Source: Micromonospora endolithica
GTDB lineage: Bacteria; Actinomycetota; Actinomycetes; Mycobacteriales; Micromonosporaceae
Direction: 5' to 3'
Length of the DNA: 64,000 bases
Assembly: GCF_003626595.1 (NCBI RefSeq)
Contig: NZ_RBAK01000002.1
Span: 62,001-126,000 of the forward strand
Shown: in pieces, positions 8,586 through 16,378 of the stretch
Layout of the letters: every line of letters begins with the position of its first letter
Numbering within the stretch: position 1 is the first letter of the stretch
Made by a program: the position numbers and the translations under genes
The notes under the pieces: generated by a model
What the model was told of the DNA's origin: nothing
Seen by the model: the letters and a program-made list of their open reading frames with translations, nothing else
The model's database searches: none

Positions 8586-9080
8586 GTGACGACCCCTCCG
8601 TTGATCGCGCCGGCCACCCTTCGGGACGCCGGGGAGATCCTCACCGTGCAGCGCGCGGCCTACCTCACCGAGGCACAGCGGTACGGCGACCCGTTCCTGC
8701 CGCCACTGACCGAGACGTTGGAGGAGGTCCGAGCGGTGCTGGCCGGGGCGCGCACGGTGCTGACCGCCCGGATCGGTCCCCGGCTGGTCGGCTCGGTGCG
8801 GGCCCACGTGGAGGCCGGTGTCGCGCACGTCGGCCGCCTCGCCGTCGCACCGGACCAGCAGGGCCGTGGCATCGGTGGGCGGCTGCTGCGCGCGATCGAG
8901 GCGATGCACGCCGCCCGGGCGGACCGGTTCGCGCTGTTCACCGGTGCGGGCAGTGACCAGAACCTCCGGCTCTACCAGCGGCACGGCTACCGGTTGGTCG
9001 GGCACCGGGACGACCCGAACGGCGTCCGGCTGGCGCTGCTGGAGAAGCCGTCGGTCAGCGCCGTCCGCTCCGGTGCCTGA
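8586..9080 (+). CDS. GNAT family N-acetyltransferase
   Basis: A 164-residue GNAT. The acetyl-CoA loop is VAPDQQGRGIGGRLL (Q/RxxGxG/A), followed by the LYQRHGYRLVG strand typical of the last motif. Divergent from the DUF1990 gene, sharing a short promoter region. Substrate not predictable from sequence. Confidence 0.88.
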   Translation: MTTPPLIAPATLRDAGEILTVQRAAYLTEAQRYGDPFLPPLTETLEEVRAVLAGARTVLTARIGPRLVGSVRAHVEAGVAHVGRLAVAPDQQGRGIGGRLLRAIEAMHAARADRFALFTGAGSDQNLRLYQRHGYRLVGHRDDPNGVRLALLEKPSVSAVRSGA

Positions 9081-9092
9081 CCCGCGCGGTCC

Positions 9093-9515
9093 TCAGCCCT
9101 GTTCGCAGCGTCGGCGCAGGCCGTCCAGTTCCTGCCGCAGGTAGCGGCGCACCAGGTCGCCGTAGAGCCAGCCGACCGGTCCGGCGAGCGGGCCGGCCTG
9201 GTCGATCGCCAGCTCCACCCGGGTGCGCCCGTCCGGCAGCGGCACCACCCGGTGCTCGCCCCGACTGCGTACCCCGGGCGCGGTGGAGACCCAGGTGAAG
9301 GAGCGGCCGTCGGTCAGCTCGGTGACCCGCCACCGGGCCGGACGCAGTTTCGGCTGCTCGACCAGCGCGGTCGCGCCGACCGTGAGGGGGCCCGGTTCGG
9401 GTCGGTGCACCCGGCGCACCGAGGGCGTCCAGTCCGGCCACCCTTCGACGTCCACGAGCACCGCCCAGACCCGGGCGGGGTCGGCGTCGACCTCGGTGTC
9501 GGCCTCGAACCGCAT
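9093..9515 (-). CDS. SRPBCC (polyketide-cyclase-like) protein
   Basis: A 140-residue START-like domain: it begins FEADTEVDADPARVWAVLVD, followed by WPDWTPSVRRV, a central beta-sheet with TWVSTAPGVRSRGEH, and a C-terminal helix YLRQELDGLRRR. GGAGG stands 5 nt before ATG 9515 on the minus strand. These proteins bind hydrophobic ligands; the ligand here is unknown. Convergent with the GNAT gene, 12 bp apart. Confidence 0.82.
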   Translation of the reverse strand: MRFEADTEVDADPARVWAVLVDVEGWPDWTPSVRRVHRPEPGPLTVGATALVEQPKLRPARWRVTELTDGRSFTWVSTAPGVRSRGEHRVVPLPDGRTRVELAIDQAGPLAGPVGWLYGDLVRRYLRQELDGLRRRCEQG

Positions 9516-9646
9516 GCTTCCTCCCGTGTGGTCCGGCGACGCCGAGGTGGCGCCGCCGGCGTACCGACGAGGTTGCCGTCCGGATCGTGACGACGGCATC
9601 CGCCGTCCGGGCGGTCCGGCCCCCGCGCGGGTCGGGCGGGTGCCGG

Positions 9647-9859
9647 TCAGGCGGCCTCGCGCAGGTCGGCCAGCTCCAGCGGGGTACGCGTGCGCAGCAG
9701 TTCGGCCAGCTCGGCGACCGAGCCGACCTCGCCGAGCACGTTCTTGCCGCCGCCGTGCGCCCGGGGGTAGCGGTGTACCAGCCGGTAGCGGTGGCGTCCC
9801 CGGATCAGCTCGACGCTCACCCGCCACCGCCCGCAGCACCCGCAGACCCACTCCGACAC
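9647..9859 (-). CDS. Small CxxC protein, function unknown
   Basis: A predicted 70-residue protein from GTG 9859. It begins SEWVCGCCGRWRVSVELI, so it has a CxCC cluster that could bind a metal, then a basic strand (RGRHRYRLVHRYPRAHGGG) and a leucine-rich C-terminal helix ending DLREAA. I do not recognise the family. It could be a small zinc-finger-like regulator. Codon third positions are G/C, consistent with coding, but length and start are uncertain. Confidence 0.5.
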   Translation of the reverse strand: MSEWVCGCCGRWRVSVELIRGRHRYRLVHRYPRAHGGGKNVLGEVGSVAELAELLRTRTPLELADLREAA

Positions 9860-9995
9860 CCCGTGAAAGTAGCTCTGACCTGCTGTTATTCGATCCGGAC
9901 CGGGAGCACCAGGCGGGACACCGCGGGACACCGCGCCCGGCGGGTCGACGTGATCCGCCTCACGTCTGTCGGTGCCGTCTGATTGACTGGTCGCC

Positions 9996-11108
9996 GTGGA
10001 GCTGCCGATCAACCCCCCGGTCGAGCCGATGCTGGCCAAGAGCGTGCCGAAGGTCCCCACCGCCCCGGGGATGACCTACGAGCCGAAGTGGGACGGCTTC
10101 CGGTGCATCGTGTTCCGCGACGGCGACTCCGTCGAGCTGGCCAGCCGGGGCGGCAAGCTGATGACGCGCTACTTCCCCGAGGTGGTCGAGCAGGCCCGAC
10201 GCCAGCTTCCGGAGCGCTGCGCGGTCGACGGCGAGCTGATCGTGATCCGCCGGGACTCCCCGGACGGCCAGCCCCGGCTCGACTTCGAGCTGCTCGCCCA
10301 GCGCATCCACCCGGCCGCCTCCCGGGTGAAGCTGCTGGCCGAGACGACCCCGGCCGACTTCGTCGCCTTCGACCTGCTGGCCCTCGGCGACGAGGCGCTG
10401 CTGGAGCTGCCCTACCCGCAGCGGCGGGCCCGGTTGGAGGCGGCCCTGGCCGGGGTGCGCCCACCGGTGCACGTCACCCAGGTCACCACCGACCCGGAGA
10501 CCGCGCACCGCTGGTTCGACGTCTTCGAGGGCGCCGGCCTGGACGGTCTCATCGCCAAGCCCGCCGACCTGCCCTACGAGCCGGGCAAGCGGCTGATGTT
10601 CAAGGTCAAGCACGCCCGCACCGCCGACGTGGTGGTGGCCGGCTTCCGGTGGCACAAGTCCGGCCCGGTGGTCGGCTCGCTGCTGCTCGGTCTCTACGAC
10701 GACGGCGGGGTGCTGCACCACGTCGGGGTCAGCGCGTCGTTCACCATGGCTCGACGGGCGGAGCTGCTGGAGGAGCTGGCCCCCTACCGGGACCTCGCCG
10801 GGGAGCACCCGTGGGTGCACGGCGACCACGAGCGCGGCCAGCGCATCCCGGGCGGGGTCAGCCGGTGGACCGGCACGAAGAACCTGGAATGGGAGCCGCT
10901 GCGTCCCGAGCTGGTGGTCGAGGTGGGCTACGACGCGATGGAGGGCGAGCGGTTCCGGCACACCGCCCGCTTCGTCCGGTGGCGGCCCGACCGTGATCCC
11001 CGCTCCTGCCGCTACGACCAGCTCGACCGCCCGGTCCGGTTCGACGTGGACCAGGTGCTGCGCGGCGACCCGACGGTGACCGTGGGGTCGCCGGCCGGCT
11101 CCGCTTGA
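9996..11108 (+). CDS. ligC: ATP-dependent DNA ligase (LigC-like)
   Basis: A 370-residue ATP-dependent ligase with the catalytic lysine motif EPKWDGFR (Lys31), motif III in FVAFDLLALGD, motif IV in GLDGLIAKPADLPYE and motif V near FKVKHARTADVV, followed by an OB-fold domain. Length and domain set match the stand-alone LigC/LigB group of actinobacteria rather than full LigD. It would seal nicks or breaks during repair; a LigD-type polymerase is encoded 5 kb downstream. The stop codon lies within the first unit of a 27-bp tandem repeat. Confidence 0.9.
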   Translation: MELPINPPVEPMLAKSVPKVPTAPGMTYEPKWDGFRCIVFRDGDSVELASRGGKLMTRYFPEVVEQARRQLPERCAVDGELIVIRRDSPDGQPRLDFELLAQRIHPAASRVKLLAETTPADFVAFDLLALGDEALLELPYPQRRARLEAALAGVRPPVHVTQVTTDPETAHRWFDVFEGAGLDGLIAKPADLPYEPGKRLMFKVKHARTADVVVAGFRWHKSGPVVGSLLLGLYDDGGVLHHVGVSASFTMARRAELLEELAPYRDLAGEHPWVHGDHERGQRIPGGVSRWTGTKNLEWEPLRPELVVEVGYDAMEGERFRHTARFVRWRPDRDPRSCRYDQLDRPVRFDVDQVLRGDPTVTVGSPAGSA

Positions 11109-11184
11109 CGTCGGGACACCGACCGGACCGCTTGACGTCGGGACACCGACCGGACCGCTTGACGTCGGGACACCGACCGGACCG
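11104..11184 (+). repeat. 27-bp tandem repeat, three perfect units
   Basis: Three identical units at 11104-11130, 11131-11157 and 11158-11184. Each begins CTTGACGTCGGGACACC and continues GACCGGACCG. Each therefore carries a TTGACG box. The first unit includes the ligase stop codon and the last runs up to the TAGCCT element before the peptidase gene. Confidence 0.95.
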
Positions 11185-11186
11185 CG

Positions 11187-11192
11187 TAGCCT
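11187..11192 (+). promoter_or_regulatory. Possible -10 element TAGCCT for the peptidase gene
   Basis: TAGCCT lies just after the third 27-bp repeat unit and 30 nt before GTG 11223. The nearest TTGACG is 22 bp upstream, longer than ideal, so the pairing is tentative. Confidence 0.35.
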
Positions 11193-11222
11193 GGCGCTCG
11201 ACCCGACCAGGGAGGCTTGCCC

Positions 11223-12806
11223 GTGACCCGCACCATCGACCGGCTCCGCCGCTTCCGCCCCGCCCTCGCCGTGCTGACCGCCGCCGCGCTGCTCACCGCC
11301 GGCTGCACGCTGCCGGCGTTCGCGCCGAGCGGCGACGTCGACGCCGAGGCCGCCGCGCCGGGCTCCGCGCCGACCTGGCGGGCCTGCCCGGAGGTGCCGC
11401 AGGAACTGGTCGGGCGCAGCGCACCGGACATGCGCTACGAGTGCGCCCGGATCGAGGTGCCACGCGACTGGGGCACCGGCACCGGCGCCACCGCCGGTCC
11501 GGGCGCCGGCGAGACCTTCGAGATCGCCCTGCTGCGGGCGCGCTCGACCAAGCAGCGCGACCGGATCGGGTCGTTGGTCATCAACCCGGGTGGCCCCGGT
11601 GGGTCGGGCGTGGACACCGCGGTCTACCTGTCCTTCGGTCCGACGTTCGGCGGGCTGCCCGCCTCGATCACCGAACGTTTCGACATCGTCGGCTTCGACC
11701 CGCGCGGGGTGGCCCGGTCCAGCCCGGTGAAGTGCATCCCGGACGCCGACCTCGACGCGAGCTTCGGCTACGACCCCGACCCGGAGAGCCAGCAGTCGTT
11801 CGACGGGTTCGTCGCGCTGGCCCAGCGGATCGGTCGCGGCTGCGGCGACAAGTACGGCGACCAACTCCCGCTCTACGCCACCGAGCAGGCCGCCCGGGAC
11901 ATGGACGCGGTGCGGGCCGCGGTCGGCGACGACAAGCTCACCTACCTCGGCTACTCGTACGGCACGTTGCTCGGCGCCACCTACGCGCAGCTCTACCCGC
12001 AGCGGGTGCGGGCGCTGGTGCTGGACGGCGCGGTCGACCCGCGGCAGGGTCTCGTCGCCTCCTCGGAGAGCCAGGCGAAGGGCTTCGAGCGGGCGTTCAC
12101 CAACTTCACCCGGTGGTGCGCGGCCAACGCCGGTCGCTGCCCGATCGCACCGGACGCCCGGGCGGCGGTGACGTCGGCGATCGACAAGGCCCGGGTGTCC
12201 CCGGTCAAGGGCGACGACGGGCGGGAGGCCACCCCGGGCTGGGTCTTCTACGCGGTGATCTCCTCCCTCTACACCGAGTCGGGGTGGCAGGAACTGGGCC
12301 AGGCCATCGACCAACTGGAGGGCGGCGACGCGACCGAGGTGTTCCGCCTCGCCGACGCGTACGCCGGGCGCGAGCCGGACGGCAGCTACTCGAACCTCTT
12401 CGACGCCAATCTCGCGGTGAACTGCGCCGACGAGGAGGAGAAGCCCAGCCGGGAGCAGATCCGCCAGCTCCAGTCACGGTGGCGCACGGCGTACCCGCTG
12501 TTCGGTCCCGCGCTGGCCGTGGGCATGCTGTCCTGCACCGAGTGGCCGGGCGGGCGGGACCCGTACCCGACCGGGCGGGCCGACGGGGCACCGCCGATCC
12601 TCGTGGTCGGCACCACCGGCGACCCGGCCACGCCCTACGAGCAGACCCCCGCCCTGGCCGACATGCTCGGGGTGGGCCGGGTGCTCACCTGGGACGGCGA
12701 GGGGCACACCGCCTACCCGCAGACGCCCTGCATCACGTCAGCGGTCGACGCCTACCTGATCGGGTTGACCGTTCCCAGAGCGGGGCTGCGCTGCCCGGCC
12801 CGCTGA
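11223..12806 (+). CDS. Secreted alpha/beta-hydrolase lipoprotein, TAP-type tripeptidyl peptidase
   Basis: A 527-residue lipoprotein. A Tat/Sec-like basic start (RTIDRLRRFR), a hydrophobic stretch and the lipobox LTAGC anchor it outside the membrane. The hydrolase core has an oxyanion-side motif NPGGPGGSG and the nucleophile elbow GYSYG (Ser245). A TAP-like C-terminal domain carries the late catalytic His in GEGHTAYP. It resembles the Streptomyces tripeptidyl aminopeptidases that trim exported proteins. GTG 11223 was chosen because GGAGG at 11211-11215 gives 7-nt spacing. The 3' end overlaps the opposing channel gene by 74 bp. Confidence 0.88.
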   Translation: MTRTIDRLRRFRPALAVLTAAALLTAGCTLPAFAPSGDVDAEAAAPGSAPTWRACPEVPQELVGRSAPDMRYECARIEVPRDWGTGTGATAGPGAGETFEIALLRARSTKQRDRIGSLVINPGGPGGSGVDTAVYLSFGPTFGGLPASITERFDIVGFDPRGVARSSPVKCIPDADLDASFGYDPDPESQQSFDGFVALAQRIGRGCGDKYGDQLPLYATEQAARDMDAVRAAVGDDKLTYLGYSYGTLLGATYAQLYPQRVRALVLDGAVDPRQGLVASSESQAKGFERAFTNFTRWCAANAGRCPIAPDARAAVTSAIDKARVSPVKGDDGREATPGWVFYAVISSLYTESGWQELGQAIDQLEGGDATEVFRLADAYAGREPDGSYSNLFDANLAVNCADEEEKPSREQIRQLQSRWRTAYPLFGPALAVGMLSCTEWPGGRDPYPTGRADGAPPILVVGTTGDPATPYEQTPALADMLGVGRVLTWDGEGHTAYPQTPCITSAVDAYLIGLTVPRAGLRCPAR

Positions 12807-13245
12807 CCGGGGGCTCCGGCGGCAGCTCCGGCAGCTCGATGTCGTTGCGCCGGGCGATCTCCTCCAGCAGGGCCCGCATCCGGCGGACGTCGGCCTTCAG
12901 CTGTTCCTGCTCCTCGTGCTCGAAGGCGTCGTCGTCGACGATGAGCCGGCTGGCGAAGTGCGCGGTGATCAGCGGGATGACCAGCAGCACCATGGTCGAG
13001 ATGAGCAGCGCGGCCAGCGTCCGGCCGGCCCAGGTGGTCGGCGAGATGTCGCCGTAGCCGACCGTGGACGCGGTCACCACCGCCCACCACACCGCGTCCG
13101 CGGGGCTGCGGTTCTCCACCTGGCCGTAGATGATGCCGGCCACGACGATCATCAACAGGTACGACATGATCAGGGTGCGCGGCGAGTTCGCGAACCACAC
13201 CAGCCCCCGGTAGATCCACCGGAACGGCCGCAGCAGGAGGTCCAT
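12733..13245 (-). CDS. Two-TM potassium channel protein
   Basis: A 170-residue ion channel subunit. TM1 is about residues 24-43, the pore helix and selectivity filter follow (TVGYGD, residues 61-66), and TM2 is about 74-97. A charged helix (about 105-138) could be a coiled coil for assembly. No RCK or nucleotide-binding domain is present, so it is a KcsA/MthK-pore-like minimal channel. Its last 74 bp overlap the 3' end of the peptidase gene on the other strand. Confidence 0.9.
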   Translation of the reverse strand: MDLLLRPFRWIYRGLVWFANSPRTLIMSYLLMIVVAGIIYGQVENRSPADAVWWAVVTASTVGYGDISPTTWAGRTLAALLISTMVLLVIPLITAHFASRLIVDDDAFEHEEQEQLKADVRRMRALLEEIARRNDIELPELPPEPPVSGPGSAAPLWERSTRSGRRRPLT

Positions 13246-13319
13246 GGGGCCCCATGCTGCCCGGTGACCGCAACCGCCGCCCGGACATCCGCCGGTGTCG
13301 CTGTGCCAGGCTCACGGTC

Positions 13320-13772
13320 ATGAGCGATGTGATCTTCCGGACGGCGGTCCGGGCCGACCTGCCCGCCGTGCTCGACCTGCTGGCCGACGACGCGCTGGGG
13401 CGCAGCCGAGACGTCGGCGAGGTCGACGACGGGTACGAGAGGGCGTTCGCCGACATCACCGCCGACCCGCGCAACCACCTGGTGGTGGCCGACGCCGACG
13501 GTGAGGTGGTCGGGTGCATGCAGCTGACGTACATCCCGGGGTTGAGCCGGCACGGCGCCGAGCGGCAGTTGATCGAGGCGGTCCGGGTCCGGTCCGACCA
13601 GCGCGGTCGGGGGCTGGGCCGGGAGATGATCGGGTGGGCGGTCGACCGGGCCCGGGAGCGGGGCTGCCGGCTGGTGCAGCTGACCACCGACAAGTCCCGC
13701 CTCGACGCGCACCGTTTCTATCTCGGCCTGGGCTTCGTCGCCAGCCACGAGGGCATGAAACTCGCCCTGTAA
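13320..13772 (+). CDS. GNAT family N-acetyltransferase
   Basis: A 150-residue GNAT: VIFRTAVRADLPAVLDLL at the start, the acetyl-CoA loop VRSDQRGRGLGREMI, and a C-terminal strand FYLGLGFVASHEGMKL. Such short GNATs often modify small amines; the substrate here is not evident. ATG 13320 follows CAGGCT by 7 nt, a leaderless-like spacing. Confidence 0.88.
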   Translation: MSDVIFRTAVRADLPAVLDLLADDALGRSRDVGEVDDGYERAFADITADPRNHLVVADADGEVVGCMQLTYIPGLSRHGAERQLIEAVRVRSDQRGRGLGREMIGWAVDRARERGCRLVQLTTDKSRLDAHRFYLGLGFVASHEGMKLAL

Positions 13773-13806
13773 CTCGAATCCCCGCCCAACCCCGGCCAGC
13801 CACTGC

Positions 13807-13863
13807 CGATCATGAGGTTGACGGGCGGATTGAAGATCAACGCACCCTTCAACCTCATGATCG
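13807..13863. repeat. GATCATG-ended inverted repeat, copy 1
   Basis: Perfect 15-nt arms (13807-13821 and 13849-13863, CGATCATGAGGTTGA with its complement) enclose 27 nt. It lies between two convergent genes, and the right arm contains the TGA stop of the minus-strand gene. It can act as a bidirectional terminator. A second element with the same GATCATG ends is at 32902. Confidence 0.75.
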
Positions 13864-14280
13864 ACGCGGGGTTGGGGTGGGTGGGCGTTCCCAGTGCAGG
13901 CCGGTGGCCTCGACGGCGGCGGCCAGCCGTTCGGCGAAGCGGTCGACGCTGCCGTCCAGCGCGGCGAGGTCGGCCGGGCCGAGCAACGACACCGGGCCGT
14001 CGTCGGTCACCGCCAGCACGCACGGCGTACGCCCCTCGCTGGCCGCGCGGATCTCCGGGCTGCGCTCGTTGAGGTGCACCAGGTCGACCGGTACGCCCAG
14101 TTCGGGAACGAGGTGCCGCCACTCGCGCTTGCGGCCGAGCGCGCCGTGGGTGATGTCGCACAGCGCGCACTCGGCGGTGCCCCGGACCTTGCCGACGACG
14201 TACGCCAGCTCGCCCCGCAGGCCGCCGTCGGCGTGGTAGACGCCGACCAGTCGCCGGATCACGCCGCTCTGGGAGGTCAT
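13855..14280 (-). CDS. Conserved hypothetical protein with CALCDITHG motif
   Basis: A 141-residue protein starting VIRRLVGVYHADGG and containing RGELAYVVGK, the motif CALCDITHG and REWRHLVPELGVPVDLVHLNE. The CxxC could bind a metal. I recall similar proteins in many bacteria but know no function. The C-terminal half is acidic and ends in a basic tail. Its stop is inside the 13807-13863 inverted repeat. Confidence 0.7.
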   Translation of the reverse strand: MTSQSGVIRRLVGVYHADGGLRGELAYVVGKVRGTAECALCDITHGALGRKREWRHLVPELGVPVDLVHLNERSPEIRAASEGRTPCVLAVTDDGPVSLLGPADLAALDGSVDRFAERLAAAVEATGLHWERPPTPTPRRS

Positions 14281-14382
14281 GGTGGCCAGTGTGCCCGGCT
14301 CCGAACCCGTTGCCGAACCCGCGGGCCGAGGGCGACCGGCTCGGACAAGGTGCCGCTACCTGGATGTCGAACGGGCGGCGAT

Positions 14383-14416
14383 TGCTAGAGATATCTTTCT
14401 AAAGTAATCTCTAGCA
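14383..14416 (+). promoter_or_regulatory. Operator palindrome on the regulator start
   Basis: Perfect 10-nt arms TGCTAGAGAT (14383-14392) and ATCTCTAGCA (14407-14416) with an AT-rich 14-nt centre holding CTTTCTAAAG. It ends 1 nt before GTG 14418 and contains the probable -10 TAGCAT. This position is expected of an autoregulatory operator for the ArsR-type regulator. Confidence 0.7.
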
Positions 14417-14417
14417 T

Positions 14418-15014
14418 GTGACCGAAGAGGCACCTGAGCGTTCGACGAAGCTCACCGACCCACGCACCCTGCGGGCGTACGCGCATCCGCTGCGAATGCG
14501 ACTGATCGGCCTGCTGCGCAGCGACGGCCCGATGACCGCGACCCAGGCCGCAGCCCGGCTCGACGACAACGTGCCGAACTGCTCGTTCCACCTGCGCCAG
14601 CTCGCCAAGTACGGGTTTGCCGAACGCGTCCCCGGGGCCGACGCGCGGGAACGACCCTGGCGGGCCACCACCCAATACACGTCCTGGGACGACGACTCCG
14701 ACGACCCCGCCATGAAGGCCGCCACAGACCAGCTCAACAGCGTGATGCTCACTCTCTTCGTGCAACGCGCGCAGGACTACCTCGCGGTCCGCGGCGACGA
14801 GCCGGTCGAATGGCGGGCCGCCGCGGGATTCGGTGACGCGCTGCTGCACGTCACCGCCACCGAGCTGCGCGAGCTCACCGAGGAGGTCGACGCCCTGCTG
14901 GCCCGGTACGACGAACGGATCACCGACCCGGCGAGACGACCGCCCGGGTCTCGCCCGGTGCAGATCATCCAGATGGCGGTGCCGCGTGGGCCCGTACCCC
15001 CTGAGGATCAGTGA
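14418..15014 (+). CDS. ArsR/HTH_20-type winged-helix regulator
   Basis: A 198-residue regulator. The N-terminal winged helix runs through TDPRTLRAYAHPLRMRLIGL, TATQAAARLDDNVPNCSFHL and RQLAKYGF. The C-terminal half is a helical ligand or dimer domain without an obvious metal site. A palindrome overlies its start, so it probably represses itself and the MFS exporter that follows 13 bp later. Many such pairs respond to a toxic small molecule; the inducer is unknown. Confidence 0.85.
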   Translation: MTEEAPERSTKLTDPRTLRAYAHPLRMRLIGLLRSDGPMTATQAAARLDDNVPNCSFHLRQLAKYGFAERVPGADARERPWRATTQYTSWDDDSDDPAMKAATDQLNSVMLTLFVQRAQDYLAVRGDEPVEWRAAAGFGDALLHVTATELRELTEEVDALLARYDERITDPARRPPGSRPVQIIQMAVPRGPVPPEDQ

Positions 15015-15027
15015 GCGGAGACGGACC

Positions 15028-16302
15028 GTGACTGAACCCCTCGTCCTGGCCCATCCGGCACCGCCGCGCCGGCCGCGCATCCCGCGACTGCTGCAGCAGA
15101 CGGCCTTCCGCCGCTACTGGTCCGCGCAGACCGTCTCGCTCTTCGGCGACCAGATCACCGTGCTCGCCGTGCCGCTGCTGGCCGTGCTCGCGATCGGCGC
15201 CGGGCCCGCCGAGATGGGCTACCTGACAGCCACCGCGCTGCTACCGAATCTGCTCTTCTCCCTGCCGGCCGGCGCCTGGGTGGACCGGTACCCGCACCGA
15301 CGCCACGTGATGATCGTCGCCGATCTCGGCCGGGCGGGCCTTCTGCTGGCCGTGCCGCTGCTGTGGTGGGCGGATGCGCTGACCTTGCCGCTGCTCTGTG
15401 TCGTGGCCTTCCTGATCGGGACTCTGTCGGTGTTCTTCGAGGTGGCGCACAGCAGTCTGTTCGCCGCCCTGGTCCGGCGACCCGACTACGTGGACGCCAG
15501 TAGTCTGATCAACGGCAGCAGAGCCATGTCGTACGTGGCCGGCCCGAGCATCGGCGGCGTACTCGTACAGGTGCTCACCGCCCCGGTCGCACTGGTCGCC
15601 GACGTGCTCACCTACCTGACGTCGGCTGTCTTCCTGGCCCGGACGAGGGTCACCGAGCGTCCCGTACAGACCGGCCCCGGCCTGGGCATGGCTGCCGGCG
15701 TACGGTACGTGGCCCACTCTGCGGTGCTACGGGCGATCCTGCTCGGAACCACCACGCTCAACCTGTTCAACTACATGTTCGCCGCGCTCTTCGTGCTGTA
15801 CGTGACCACCGAGCTGGACGTCTCCCCCGGCCTGTTGGGACTGATCATCGGGGCCGGCGCGTTGGGCGGACTGCTCGGCGCAGCCGTCACCGGCCCGATC
15901 AGTCGCCGGATCGGGATCGGTCCCGCGGTGATCCTTGGCCTCGTCGTCTTCCCGGCCCCACTGATCCTCGTGCCGCTGGCCGGTGGGCCGCGGCCGCTGG
16001 TGCTCGGGCTGCTGATCACCGCCGAGTTCGTCTCCGCGCTGGGCGTCATGGTCCTCGACATCGCCGCCGGATCGGTGCAGATCGCGGCCACACCGGAGAC
16101 GATGCTCGCCCTGGTCTCAGGTTTCAAACGCACCGTCAACTACGGCATCCGGCCCGTCGGCGCCCTGATCGGCGGGGCGCTCGGCGCCGCGATCGGGGTA
16201 CGGCCCGCCCTCTGGATCGCCACCCTCGGTGCCCTGCTCGGGGTGCTCTGGGTTCTCTTCTCCCCGCTGAGCACCATGCGTCAACTACCGGAGGAGTGCT
16301 GA
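15028..16302 (+). CDS. MFS exporter (EntS/Mef-like)
   Basis: A 424-residue, about 12-TM transporter starting at GTG 15028. It has the MFS_3 pattern FRRYWSAQTVSLFGDQITVLAV in the first helix and WVDRYPHRRHVMI as the loop 2-3 motif. The family exports macrolides, siderophores or related drugs by proton antiport. It forms a regulator-exporter operon with the preceding gene. The pair is less G/C-biased at third positions than its surroundings and carries an AT-rich promoter, which suggests acquisition, though this is only an impression. Confidence 0.88.
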   Translation: MTEPLVLAHPAPPRRPRIPRLLQQTAFRRYWSAQTVSLFGDQITVLAVPLLAVLAIGAGPAEMGYLTATALLPNLLFSLPAGAWVDRYPHRRHVMIVADLGRAGLLLAVPLLWWADALTLPLLCVVAFLIGTLSVFFEVAHSSLFAALVRRPDYVDASSLINGSRAMSYVAGPSIGGVLVQVLTAPVALVADVLTYLTSAVFLARTRVTERPVQTGPGLGMAAGVRYVAHSAVLRAILLGTTTLNLFNYMFAALFVLYVTTELDVSPGLLGLIIGAGALGGLLGAAVTGPISRRIGIGPAVILGLVVFPAPLILVPLAGGPRPLVLGLLITAEFVSALGVMVLDIAAGSVQIAATPETMLALVSGFKRTVNYGIRPVGALIGGALGAAIGVRPALWIATLGALLGVLWVLFSPLSTMRQLPEEC

Positions 16303-16378
16303 CCTGCCGCGGCGAGCTCGATCGGCCGCAGGACGTCGGGGTCGTGCCTGGCGTGGTGCTCGCCGACGGGTTCGCCGC

